Source: Actinoplanes sp. NBC_00393
Lineage (GTDB): Bacteria; Actinomycetota; Actinomycetes; Mycobacteriales; Micromonosporaceae
DNA: 64,000 nucleotides
Direction: 5' to 3'
NCBI RefSeq assembly: GCF_036053395.1
Contig: NZ_CP107942.1
Location: 11,369,214 to 11,433,213, forward strand
The notes below the pieces were generated by a model. That model did no database searches, was not told the origin of the DNA, and was given only the letters and a program-made list of their open reading frames with translations. Positions 18,108-26,378 of this stretch are shown piece by piece. Position 1 is the stretch's first letter. The number at the start of each line of letters is the position of its first letter. The position numbers and the translations under genes are program-made.

Positions 18108-19693
18108 TTTTTGGACCAGGTGTGCAGGTTCCACCAGATGCCGCCGGCCACGCCGTGCTCGTGCGCCTCGACGCGCGGGGTCACCCCGGTGATGTTGTCG
18201 CGGATGACGTAGGTGTGCTGCAGGTAGGTGAGGAACACCCAGGGCGCGTCGGCGGCGAGTTGCTTCTGGAAGGTGGCGTACGCGCTCTTGCGCTGGGCCG
18301 GGTCGGTCTGGCTGCGGCCGTCCTGCAGTGCCTTGTCGACGACCGGCGAGGAGTAGGAGCCCGGGTTGAAGAAGCCCTGCTCGGCGAACTGGGAGCCGAA
18401 CAGCTTGTAGGAGACGAAGTCCGGGTCGAACGGCGTGCCCCAGCCCATGATCAGCGCGTCGGATTTCATCCGCGGCGTGATCGCGTCCCAGGTCAGGCCC
18501 TCGGGTTTGATCTCGATGCCGGCCTTCTTCGCGTCGGCGGTGACCGCGAGAGCGAGTTCCTTGCGCAGGCTGTCGGCGGCCGGATACATGAGAGTGAACT
18601 GGGCGCGCTGCCCGCCCTTGGCGCGGATGCCGTCGCCTCCGGCCGTCCAGCCCGCGTCGTCGAGCAGCTTCGCCGCGGCCGCGGTGTCGGCGGTGCCGGA
18701 ACCGGTGATCGACGGCTCGGCGAACTCGGAGGTGGACGGCACCGGCCCGAACGCGGGCTCGCCGGCTCCACCGAGAACGCCCTTGACCATTGCCGCGCGG
18801 TCGACGGCCGCGTTCAGCGCCCGGCGGACGGCGGGGTCGCCGGTGACCGGGTTCTTCATCGGCAGCATCACGCCGCGGTAGTCAGCGGTCGGCACCTTGT
18901 GCACGGTGAACCCGGCGACGCCGGTGAACCCGCCGGCAAGTTTCGGCGCGAGCTCGACGGCGTCGAACTCGCCGGCCCTGGCCCGCTGAGCGCGCACGTT
19001 GTCGTCGGGGACGAACGCGACCACCACCGATTCGTTGGCCGGTTTGCCGCCCCAGTAGCTGTCGTTGGCGCTGAGCACCATCCGGTCGCCGGGAGTCCAG
19101 GACGCCACTTTGTACGGGCCGGTGCCGATCGGCTTGCGGTTGAACTCGGCCTTGTTGACGTCCTGCCCCTGCAACGCCTTCGCCGGGACGATGCCCAGGT
19201 TCAGCCGTTGCAGGAACGGCGCGTAGGCGTACTTGAGCGTGAACTTGACGGTCGAGGGGTCGCTCGCCTCGACCTTGTCGAGCATGTCCAGGTCGGAGCG
19301 GATCGTCGAGTCGACCTTCGGGTCGAGCACCGACCGGTACGTGAAGACGACATCGTCGGCGGTCAGCGGGCTGCCGTCGTGGAACGTGACACCGCTGCGC
19401 AGCTTGGCGGTGACCGTGGTGCCGTCCACCGTGGGCAGCTGCTCGGCCAGGGCCGGAACCAGCTTGTTCTGCGCGTCGCGGGCGACCAGCCCGTCGAACA
19501 TCAGCGCGGAGCCGTCCGCGCCGTAGCCGAGCACCGGGTTGAGCGTGTCGGGTTCCCCGGAGGTTGCGACGACGAGGGGGCTCTGGTTCGTGCCGGCCCC
19601 GCTGCTGTTGTCGGGGTCCGAGCATGCCGTCGCCAAGGCGGCGGCCGGGACGGCGACGGTGAGGAGGGCGACGGGGCGTTTCCTGGGCTGCAT
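18104..19693 (-). CDS. ABC transporter substrate-binding lipoprotein, family 5 (nickel/peptide type)
   Basis: 529 aa from ATG 19693. Lipoprotein signal MQPRKRP, hydrophobic run, lipobox LATAC at about residue 24. The body is SBP_bac_5: SGEPDTLNPVLGYGADG, LRSGVTFHDGSPLTADDVVF, GTGPYKVASW. The C-terminus contains RVEAHEHGVAGGIWWNLHTW, a His-rich tail of the kind seen in actinobacterial nickel-binding relatives. Family 5 proteins bind peptides, nickel chelates, opines or sugars, so substrate is not decided by family. The Nur-like box upstream and the His-containing tail lean toward nickel or a metal chelate. Confidence 0.88.
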   Translation of the reverse strand: MQPRKRPVALLTVAVPAAALATACSDPDNSSGAGTNQSPLVVATSGEPDTLNPVLGYGADGSALMFDGLVARDAQNKLVPALAEQLPTVDGTTVTAKLRSGVTFHDGSPLTADDVVFTYRSVLDPKVDSTIRSDLDMLDKVEASDPSTVKFTLKYAYAPFLQRLNLGIVPAKALQGQDVNKAEFNRKPIGTGPYKVASWTPGDRMVLSANDSYWGGKPANESVVVAFVPDDNVRAQRARAGEFDAVELAPKLAGGFTGVAGFTVHKVPTADYRGVMLPMKNPVTGDPAVRRALNAAVDRAAMVKGVLGGAGEPAFGPVPSTSEFAEPSITGSGTADTAAAAKLLDDAGWTAGGDGIRAKGGQRAQFTLMYPAADSLRKELALAVTADAKKAGIEIKPEGLTWDAITPRMKSDALIMGWGTPFDPDFVSYKLFGSQFAEQGFFNPGSYSSPVVDKALQDGRSQTDPAQRKSAYATFQKQLAADAPWVFLTYLQHTYVIRDNITGVTPRVEAHEHGVAGGIWWNLHTWSKK

Positions 19694-19742
19694 GTCGGGC
19701 TCACCTTTGAAGATCGGATCGTTGTCGCCATCTTTTACTAAC

Positions 19743-19757
19743 TGCCATAAGTTGGCA
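19743..19757 (-). promoter_or_regulatory. inverted repeat TGCCA-N5-TGGCA upstream of the importer operon (Nur/Fur-family box candidate)
   Basis: Perfect 5-base inverted repeat 50 bases upstream of the binding-protein start codon. Read toward the gene it is TTGCCAACTTATGGCAG. The outer bases form TGC-N9-GCA, the same spacing as the Streptomyces Nur box (tTGCaa-N5-ttGCAA), with CA/TG instead of AA/TT in the inner arms. A site for another dimeric regulator is equally compatible with the sequence alone. Confidence 0.42.
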
Positions 19758-19801
19758 ACAAGGACTGGGATGCGTTTATCCAAGTTCGACGGCGGCGCCG
19801 C

Positions 19802-19910
19802 GACGGATGGGTTCCAGCCGGCACAAAGCTGCATCACAGCAACCACCACGCGGTCTACGTCAAGGGCAGTGACGACGCCTGCCTGGGAGCACGCGTATTA
19901 CCGGCAGTAG
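19802..19910 (+). pseudogene. short coding remnant ending in a lectin/propeller-like C-terminus
   Basis: A frame beginning DGWVPAGTKLHHSNHHAVYV and continuing KGSDDA reads like the end of a secreted beta-propeller or fucolectin-like repeat. A one-base shift then gives WEHAYYRQ and a stop at 19908-19910. No upstream coding sequence remains. The family is a guess; the fragment has no start and needs a frameshift, so I treat it as a remnant. The rest of the 19694-20088 gap holds the operator above and nothing else I can recognise. Confidence 0.3.
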
Positions 19911-20088
19911 AAGAACGTGCGCCCGGACCCCGTCGACACGAGCACGTCGCGGCCACGGAATACGAGGCCGTTGATCATGAAACGCTCATCGTCATCTCCG
20001 CCCTGAGGCCAGCAACGCATTGACCGCCATCGGTGAATCCGCCTAGGTTCGTGAGGGAACTCCCGAGGCTCTCGGAGGGATCGATCAG

Positions 20089-21597
20089 ATGATCCGACCC
20101 AGGTCCAGAGCTGCGTCGGTGTGCGTCGGCGTGGTGATGCTGATGTCGTCGATGACCGCGGCGGGCACCGCGCAAGCCCGTCAACAGGGCGGGGATTGCC
20201 TCGACCGGAACGCGGCGCTGTCGGTGGAAGAGAGTCGCCTGAGCCTCGCCCTGCCGGACAACGACAACCCCGCGGTGCTGCAGAGCAAGCCGTTCGCTCA
20301 GCAGATGATCGAAGGTGCCGGCTTCCAGGGCGTCACACCCCGGTTCGTTCAGCAACTCTGCGCCGCCTCATCTTTGGCCGCCGCCCGCAAGATCGTGTCC
20401 CGCAACGCCGGTCGGCTGTGGGACATGGCGGTCGATCGGGCTCAGCGGCACGGACCGGTGCGTGGCGCCCTGCCCTACAGCGACGACCGGCCGCTCTACT
20501 GGACCCGGGTCCAGGCCATGGCCGCGATCCGGCAGTGGGCCCCGCGGTTCCCGCTCTTCTCGGGGCAGCGCCTCGAGCTGATCGAGGTGTTCGACCGGAC
20601 ATCGCGCGGGATGTCGGACGTCAATCTGCCGCCGGGGGCCGGCGTCAAGCGGATCATCGTGAGTGGCTTCGACCCGTACACGCTGGACGGCGGACCGGCC
20701 GGTACCGCACCCGGTGCCACGGGCAACAACATCCGGCACGGCAACCCGTCCGGCGCCACGGCGCTGTCGTTGGACGGTACGCGCTATCGCACCGCCGACG
20801 GCACGATCGCCGCCATCGAGGCGTACACATTGCCGGTGAGCTACCCGGAGTTCCGCCGCGGCTACCTGGAAGACACTGTTGGCCCGTTCATGCTGCCCGG
20901 TCCGCGGCAGGTCGACGCGTCGATCACGGTCAGCCAGGCCGTGGACTCAGTGTTCTGGCTCGAGCAATGGAACGCGCGCTACCACGGCGTCACGATCGGG
21001 AACGACCGGTTCCGGCCCTGCCCGCCGATCGGCAACGTGCCCCAGCTGGCGGTCAACAACCCGGAGTGCAACACCATGGTGGTGGACCGCTGGGGTGGCC
21101 CGCAGACCTTCGACCTGCGCAAACCGCCGCAGTGGACCAGCGCCACACTGCCCGTCGGCCCGATGATCGCCGCACGGACCGGTGCCGGCGTGCCGCGACC
21201 ACCGGGCGACGAGTGGCCCGACGAGTCGGTCGCGTTCGGCGTGATCTGGCACACCAACTACACCCAGTTCCCGGACTGTGCCTCTCCCACCCGCGAGACC
21301 CGCAACAGTCCGCCGCCGGTGGAGTACCCGCCGCCCGCGCCGCCGATTCCGCCTGACCCCGCGTCCTGCTCCTACAGCGGCGGCGGCGGCAACTACCTGT
21401 CCAACGAGAGTGCCTACCGCAACACGCTGCTGCGCGACCGGATGGGCCTGACCATCCCGGCCGGCCACATCCACACCCCGGACATGCAGCACTTCGAGAC
21501 CGACTACGGCCCGAGCGACGCGACCTTCGACGCCTGGCGGCTGGCCATCGCCCAACAGACACGCAACCTGATCCACGTCGTGGCGGGCCAGGCCTGA
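20089..21597 (+). CDS. secreted pyroglutamyl-peptidase I-like (C15) protein with Ser at the catalytic Cys position
   Basis: 502 aa with a signal peptide (basic start, hydrophobic to about residue 25, AQARQ cleavage). A long N-terminal extension precedes a C15-like core: RIIVSGFDPYTLDG matches the family's opening strand, and NIRHGNPSGATALSLDG follows. GGNYLSNESAYRN (about residues 433-445) aligns with the loop that carries the catalytic Cys in C15 enzymes (YxCN), but here the residue is Ser. The catalytic His region is visible as GHIHTP. A proline-rich linker (PPPVEYPPPAPPIPP) and extra Cys residues suit secretion. The role is unknown: perhaps an inactive or altered enzyme. The family call rests on motif recall. 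Confidence 0.65.
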   Translation: MIRPRSRAASVCVGVVMLMSSMTAAGTAQARQQGGDCLDRNAALSVEESRLSLALPDNDNPAVLQSKPFAQQMIEGAGFQGVTPRFVQQLCAASSLAAARKIVSRNAGRLWDMAVDRAQRHGPVRGALPYSDDRPLYWTRVQAMAAIRQWAPRFPLFSGQRLELIEVFDRTSRGMSDVNLPPGAGVKRIIVSGFDPYTLDGGPAGTAPGATGNNIRHGNPSGATALSLDGTRYRTADGTIAAIEAYTLPVSYPEFRRGYLEDTVGPFMLPGPRQVDASITVSQAVDSVFWLEQWNARYHGVTIGNDRFRPCPPIGNVPQLAVNNPECNTMVVDRWGGPQTFDLRKPPQWTSATLPVGPMIAARTGAGVPRPPGDEWPDESVAFGVIWHTNYTQFPDCASPTRETRNSPPPVEYPPPAPPIPPDPASCSYSGGGGNYLSNESAYRNTLLRDRMGLTIPAGHIHTPDMQHFETDYGPSDATFDAWRLAIAQQTRNLIHVVAGQA

Positions 21598-21819
21598 ACG
21601 CCTCAGGCGCGCGCCGTGCATGCTTGGCCTCGCCGTCGGCTCGGCATGCTGCGGCATCCATCGGTCGCGCGGATGACGAAGCCATCGTTCACCACCCAGA
21701 GTACGCGCGTCGGCACTGAGGACGCGTACGGTGGTGAGAGCTACCGGCTTCTCCCATCCTCCGACGAGCACCGCCCCCGATCGTGATGGCGCCGAGGCTG
21801 CACACGGAGAGGCATCGCC

Positions 21820-22710
21820 ATGGATCGCAGCAGTGGGGCCGAGGCCACTCCCGGATCGGGTGGCGCGATACGTCTGCGACTCAACCCGCATCCGTCGAGG
21901 TTCACCGTCCTCGACGGGGCCTGGTGGCCTCGGTCGACGAACGCAGTCACCGAAATCCCGCAACTGACGGCGGCACTTGCCGGGCTTCGGGGTGAGATCA
22001 CGCACGTACTGTTGAACGCCTCCGAATGGGACCTCCCGCATCCGCGGCGCGCCGCCACCAGCCGGCGACCGGTGCGGCTCGGCTGGCACGCGTCCCAGCC
22101 CGCCGGACTGATCACGATCATGACCGAGTTCGGAGACGGCCGCTTCGACCTGATGGTCGTTCCTCCCGACGCGAGCCGTGCATCGGCCGACGCCGCGCTG
22201 ACCGCCGCAGTGGACGCAGTGGACAAGCGCCACGCACCTGAACCGCCGGTGGAGGTGAGCGTCGGCGCTTCGCAGGCCGGTGACCTTCTTTCGCCGCTCG
22301 TGGACGCGATCTCGCGGGGCAGTCAGGAAGCGCTCGCCGTGCTGCTGCACCGCACGGCGGAGGCCATCGCGGCCGAGCTGACGGCGGGCCTGGCGAATGC
22401 GGGACAGCGTGCCGCGGTTCTCGCGGGTACCTACGTCGAGGTGTGGTGGCTGGCGGGCTGTCGCGGTAGCGCGGAGTCCGATGTCCTGCAATGGATCAAG
22501 CAAATCCTGCACCGACGTGTCGTGGCCGCCCGGAAGGTCACGAGCCCGCCTGTTGCGTCGGATCATCGGCCCTCCTGCGCAGAGCTCGAACTGGCGGCTT
22601 TGCTGGATCGACCGATCGACCACCTCTGGACGGTCCCGGCCTGCGGATCACGGGAGTCGCTCGTAGTGCTGAAAAGTAACGTCGAGCCGCTGTCCGTTTC
22701 TGCGTGTTGA
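21820..22710 (+). CDS. DUF5994 protein fused to an ECF sigma region-2-like domain
   Basis: 296 aa from ATG 21820, with GGAGAGG upstream. The first half is DUF5994-like: RLRLNPHPSRFTVLDGAWWP, then PVRLGWHA and LMVVPPDAS. The second half, from about residue 160, reads like sigma-70 region 2 of an ECF factor (ALAVLLHRTAEAIAAEL, then GTYVEVWWLAGC and WIKQILHRRVV). The helix pattern matches, but the acidic residues of a canonical region 2 are altered and there is no region 4. It is unlikely to be a working sigma factor by itself; it could bind core polymerase or an anti-sigma factor. Neighbours give no operon. Confidence 0.6.
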   Translation: MDRSSGAEATPGSGGAIRLRLNPHPSRFTVLDGAWWPRSTNAVTEIPQLTAALAGLRGEITHVLLNASEWDLPHPRRAATSRRPVRLGWHASQPAGLITIMTEFGDGRFDLMVVPPDASRASADAALTAAVDAVDKRHAPEPPVEVSVGASQAGDLLSPLVDAISRGSQEALAVLLHRTAEAIAAELTAGLANAGQRAAVLAGTYVEVWWLAGCRGSAESDVLQWIKQILHRRVVAARKVTSPPVASDHRPSCAELELAALLDRPIDHLWTVPACGSRESLVVLKSNVEPLSVSAC

Positions 22711-22874
22711 AGCTCGATGGCGGCGTAGACGTTGGCTACCGCCTGCTGCGACGACGGCCAGGATTCAGCCGGACAGAGAGAGTATGCGTCGGCGTACCGC
22801 CTGCGCCGGGCGGAGGCCCTGCTCGAGCGGGCCTGGCCGAGCAGGTTCCCCCGCTCGGCGCATAGACTGGCGCC

Positions 22875-23288
22875 ATGGCGGCCGATGAGGATGCTCGGCA
22901 GGAACGTGGCACGCGAGCGCGGGAGCGCGGGCTCGAGGCGGCCAAGCGCGCGGACGAACTGGCCAAGCGCTCGGAAGCCCTCGGCGAGCAGATCCGCCGG
23001 GAACCCGGGTCCACTCGGGAGCAGGCCGAGGCGGCGCGGGTAAATGCCGAATACGCTCGCCGTGCGGCGGCGCTGTCAGCCGAGCGAGCCGCCGAAGCTG
23101 AGCAACGCTCGGCAAATACTCACGACGACGCCGCTGACCTTCACCGGAGGCTCGGCGACGCTGACATCGACGATGCCGCCACACACCGACGTGCTGCCGC
23201 ACAGCACCGCGCCGCTGCGGCCGAAGACCGTGCGAACGCCGCACGTGACCTCGCTGATCGCCGCGCTCGCGAGCTTCCTGAAGCCTGA
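22875..23288 (+). CDS. Ala/Arg/Glu-rich coiled-coil protein of unknown function
   Basis: 137 aa from ATG 22875. Almost entirely charged helix: repeated A, R, E, D and Q with heptad spacing (AKRADELAKRSEALGEQI; later DDAATHRRAAAQHRAAAAED). No hydrophobic core, no membrane segment, no known motif. It resembles in style the heptad-repeat protein at 43515. Such small all-helical proteins are common in actinomycetes and uncharacterised. The high third-position GC of this frame argues it is real. Confidence 0.6.
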   Translation: MAADEDARQERGTRARERGLEAAKRADELAKRSEALGEQIRREPGSTREQAEAARVNAEYARRAAALSAERAAEAEQRSANTHDDAADLHRRLGDADIDDAATHRRAAAQHRAAAAEDRANAARDLADRRARELPEA

Positions 23289-23391
23289 ACCGCTGGGCAC
23301 GGTCGCGTACACGACCCGTTTGCTGACCGCCCGCGCCGCTGCGCTGTCCGGACACGGCAGCGACGCCGCCAATTGGCCAGTGGGCGGGGTC

Positions 23392-24132
23392 TCAGGCGGT
23401 GGTGCTCAAGGCGATGGAGATGCCCATGCAATGGGCGGCGAACGCTGCGACCGTCAGGGCATGGAAGACCTCGTGGAAGCCGAACCAGCGCGGGCTCGGG
23501 TCAGGTCGTTTGAGGCCATAGACCACAGCACCCACGGTGTAGAGCACACCGCCCAGAAACAGGAACGTGACGACCAGGGCGCCCCCGGAACGCCAGAATC
23601 CCGGTAGGTAGAGCACCGCGACCCACCCCAGGGCGATGTACACCGGCACGTACAGCCAGCGAGGGGCGCCGACCCACAGGACCCGGAAGGCGACACCGGC
23701 CAGCGCGCCGCACCACACGATCCACAGCAAGATGCGGGCCTGGCCCGGCGGCAGCACGAGCACGCAGAACGGCGTGTACGTGCCGGCGATGATCATGAAA
23801 ATGTTGGCGTGGTCGAACCGCTGCAGCACCTTGTGAGCGCGTTCGCCCCAGTGACCGCGATGATAGAGCGCGCTGATGCCGAACAGCAGCGCCGCCGACA
23901 GCGTGAACAGCGCTAAAGCCACCCGCGATCTGTCATCCGGGGACAGCGCGGTCAAGAACGCGCCGACACCGACGGCGATAGGAAAGGTGCCGGCGTGCAG
24001 CCAACCCCGAAGCCGGGGCTTGACCATGGCACTGATGTGCTCCAAGCCCTGCTCGACCCGGTCCTCCAGCCGGTTCAGGCCGGTCTGTGAGCGGTCAGCT
24101 AACCTCGGTCTTTCACTTGGCTCATCGTCCAT
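23392..24132 (-). CDS. hemolysin III (HlyIII/PAQR-type) membrane protein
   Basis: 246 aa. After a charged cytoplasmic N-terminus of about 40 residues come seven hydrophobic segments. The metal-site motifs of the PAQR superfamily are intact: SALYHRGHW (Ser and His), RFDHANIFMIIAGTYTPF (Asp and Thr), and FGFHEVFHAL (HxxxH) near the C-terminus. Family members are zinc-dependent membrane hydrolase-like proteins; bacterial physiological role is unclear (membrane lipid or stress homeostasis has been proposed). It stands alone, next to the left side of the IS element. Confidence 0.9.
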   Translation of the reverse strand: MDDEPSERPRLADRSQTGLNRLEDRVEQGLEHISAMVKPRLRGWLHAGTFPIAVGVGAFLTALSPDDRSRVALALFTLSAALLFGISALYHRGHWGERAHKVLQRFDHANIFMIIAGTYTPFCVLVLPPGQARILLWIVWCGALAGVAFRVLWVGAPRWLYVPVYIALGWVAVLYLPGFWRSGGALVVTFLFLGGVLYTVGAVVYGLKRPDPSPRWFGFHEVFHALTVAAFAAHCMGISIALSTTA

Positions 24133-24199
24133 AGCTGCTGATCGATTGATGTGACTTCGGATGCGGTTTGCCGGGTTGCTGGCATGCTGATGGCCCGGC

Positions 24200-25676
24200 G
24201 CAGGGCCGGGTTCCTCCGTGAAGCTGGTGGGACGTGGGTTGCTGGGTCAGCCTGCGGGTCGTGGGAGTGCCGCGAGGCGGCTGAAAGCGCTGGTCAGGGC
24301 CTCGGTCCAGGGCCAGTCGGCGGCGATGGCGAGGCGGGTCCGGCGGGCGGTGCGGGTGAGCCGGGCGGCGACGTGCAGCAGCCGGTAGCGCAGTCTCTTG
24401 GGCTCGGCGGTGGCGAGGTCGCCGTCGAGGAGCAGGGTTTGGGTCCAGGCGAGTAGGTCGATGCCGGTCAGGGCGAGTTGTAGCCAGGCCTGGTTGATCG
24501 CGAAGTGCCGGGACGGGAACCGGCCGAAGCCGGTGTCCTTGCCGGTGCGGATGCGGTCTTCGACGCGGGCGTGGGCCCGGTGCCGGGCCTCCAGGAACTG
24601 GATGCCGCCGTTGCCGGGTGGGGTGTCGGTGGCGACGACCTGATGCCGCCAGCCTTCGATGGTGTCGAACAGCGACAGCTGGGCGCCGGGGTGCGGGCGT
24701 TCGCGGCGGACCAGGAACCGGGTGCCCTGCGGCCAGCCGGTAGCGTCGAACAGGCCGGTGATCTCACAGACCTCGGCGTGTTCACGCAGGTCGCCGTCGG
24801 TGTCGATGGCGGGGATCCAGCCGGAGGCCGCGGTGATCGCTTGCCGGACGGGTTCGGTGATCGCGGTGCCGACGCTGAATCGGATGTCCAGGTGCTGCTC
24901 GCGCAGCGATCGGATGTGGGCGAGGAAGCCGTGGCTGGAGCCGGCCGAGTCGCTGCGCAGCAGGACCGGGGTGCCGTGCCGGTGGGCGTCGGGGATCTGG
25001 GTGAGTGCCTGGTCCAGGACGGTGATGTGGTCGGCGGTGGTGTTCGACCCGGCCCGGCCCTCGCGCAGGAGCCCGGACAGGGCTTCGCCGGTGTTGTCCA
25101 GGAAGCAGAACAACGGGTGATAGCCGAAGGTCTTCTTCCAGGTCCGGGTCGCTGCCTCCTTCTCCGAGTGGCAGATGACGATCGTCGCGTCGATGTCCAG
25201 GACCAGGCCCTGCATCTTGCGGCCGGCCACGGTGACCTGTGGCAGGTCGCCGCGGACCTCGGCGTGCTGAGCCCAGGCCACTTCCCGAGCCTGGGCTCGC
25301 GCGGCTCGCAGCTGGGCCAGCATCGCCTCGTCCACCTTCGACAGCAGCCGCCAGGCGGTCGGGTCGGAGGCGACCGGCCCGAACAGGCCGGCCTGGTCAC
25401 GCAGGACGGCGAGATCGGCGATCGCTTCGCCGCCGTCGGCGAGCATCACCGCGAGATCGACCGCGATCCGGCCCGGGTCGTGCCCGCCACCGCGCTGCCG
25501 CAGACCCGTCAACCCAAGACTGAACGCGCTGGTCAACCCGGTCGCGTCGGCGAGATCGGCCAGCAGCCGGGCACCAGCGTGAGCGACCACGCCCCGCCCG
25601 CCACCAGTCACCGTGATCTTCGGACGTGTTGCGGTAGCCTTCACCCAGCAAGTGCCTTCCGTGACAGGAACATCGG
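24200..25676 (-). mobile_element. IS1380-family insertion sequence (approximate ends)
   Basis: One transposase gene occupies the element. Possible terminal repeats contain GTTCCT at about 24213 and its inverse AGGAAC at about 25664, with a further shared TTGCTGGGT just inside, but I could not define clean inverted repeats or a target duplication by eye. The element lies between the hemolysin III gene and a small membrane-protein ORF, with no gene obviously split. Confidence 0.6.
24247..25644 (-). CDS. IS1380-family transposase
   Basis: 465 aa and apparently intact. The N-terminus starts with the family's short KITVTGGGRGVVAHAGARLL. DDE residues are visible: the first Asp in LVLDIDATIV, the second in LLRSDSAGSS, and the Glu in the ARVEDRIRTGKDTGFGRFPS stretch, which is a hallmark of this family. 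Length is normal for IS1380 transposases, so the element may still be mobile. It would catalyse cut-and-paste movement of the surrounding IS. Confidence 0.9.
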   Translation of the reverse strand: MKATATRPKITVTGGGRGVVAHAGARLLADLADATGLTSAFSLGLTGLRQRGGGHDPGRIAVDLAVMLADGGEAIADLAVLRDQAGLFGPVASDPTAWRLLSKVDEAMLAQLRAARAQAREVAWAQHAEVRGDLPQVTVAGRKMQGLVLDIDATIVICHSEKEAATRTWKKTFGYHPLFCFLDNTGEALSGLLREGRAGSNTTADHITVLDQALTQIPDAHRHGTPVLLRSDSAGSSHGFLAHIRSLREQHLDIRFSVGTAITEPVRQAITAASGWIPAIDTDGDLREHAEVCEITGLFDATGWPQGTRFLVRRERPHPGAQLSLFDTIEGWRHQVVATDTPPGNGGIQFLEARHRAHARVEDRIRTGKDTGFGRFPSRHFAINQAWLQLALTGIDLLAWTQTLLLDGDLATAEPKRLRYRLLHVAARLTRTARRTRLAIAADWPWTEALTSAFSRLAALPRPAG

Positions 25677-25787
25677 ACCCTCAGCAAGTCCTATTTTCCC
25701 TGATCAGAAGGCACTTCTTCTTTCTCCGCCCACTCCGTGGACAGCCCTTAACGAAGGGCCGAGGCTAATCCTGCTCGGCGGGCACGG

Positions 25788-26303
25788 TCAGTACTCACGC
25801 CGTCGCGAATACCCAGCCCTAGGCATCGATAACCGGTCGCGAGGATGTGGCACACACGCCGCCAGCAGTCTCTCCGGTCTTGCTGCCGCGGTCCGGTTCC
25901 AGACCGTGCGGTGCTCCGGGCGCCGGGCCCGGCGGGGACATGCGGTGGCGGGCGCGCTTGCGCTTACCGCGGTCAGTGCCGCTCGCCGTAGGCGCCGGTC
26001 CAGCCAGGCAGCCAGCGCCAGGCCACATCCCCACGGCAGCGACCAGGCCAACGCTGCCTGCCCTAAAGTTGTCAGCTGCCAGGAGCCGTAGAAGCCAACC
26101 CACAGCGGCACTGCCACCACCGTCGCACTGCCAAGAATGATGAACGCGGGGCACGGCGGCCGCCACCATTCACGCCGGGCGGCCTCAACGTGCTGCTTGA
26201 CGAGTGCCAGTGCGAGGCAACATGCGACGGTCGAGGCGCCGATGGCAAAGCCACCAGTCGCCCTCAGTATTCGCGCTGCCAGGCACGAAGACGCGTACGC
26301 CAA
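25788..26303 (-). CDS. small multi-pass membrane protein, unknown, possibly truncated
   Basis: 171 aa from ATG 26303. Residues about 5-100 contain three or four plausible membrane helices (FAIGASTVACCLALALV; AFIILGSATVVAVPLWVGF; LTTLGQAALAWSLPWGCGLA). After about residue 105 the sequence becomes Arg/Pro-rich and low in structure, as if the original end were lost, perhaps through the neighbouring IS insertion. No family recognised. Third-position bias supports the N-terminal half more than the rest. Confidence 0.4.
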   Translation of the reverse strand: MAYASSCLAARILRATGGFAIGASTVACCLALALVKQHVEAARREWWRPPCPAFIILGSATVVAVPLWVGFYGSWQLTTLGQAALAWSLPWGCGLALAAWLDRRLRRAALTAVSASAPATACPRRARRPEHRTVWNRTAAARPERLLAACVPHPRDRLSMPRAGYSRRREY

Positions 26304-26378
26304 TTCCGTCGGTTAGCCCGCCGCTGCTCCGGCCGCGTTCTCCCGGGGCCCCGGCGGGTGATCCGTAAGGATGGAGCT

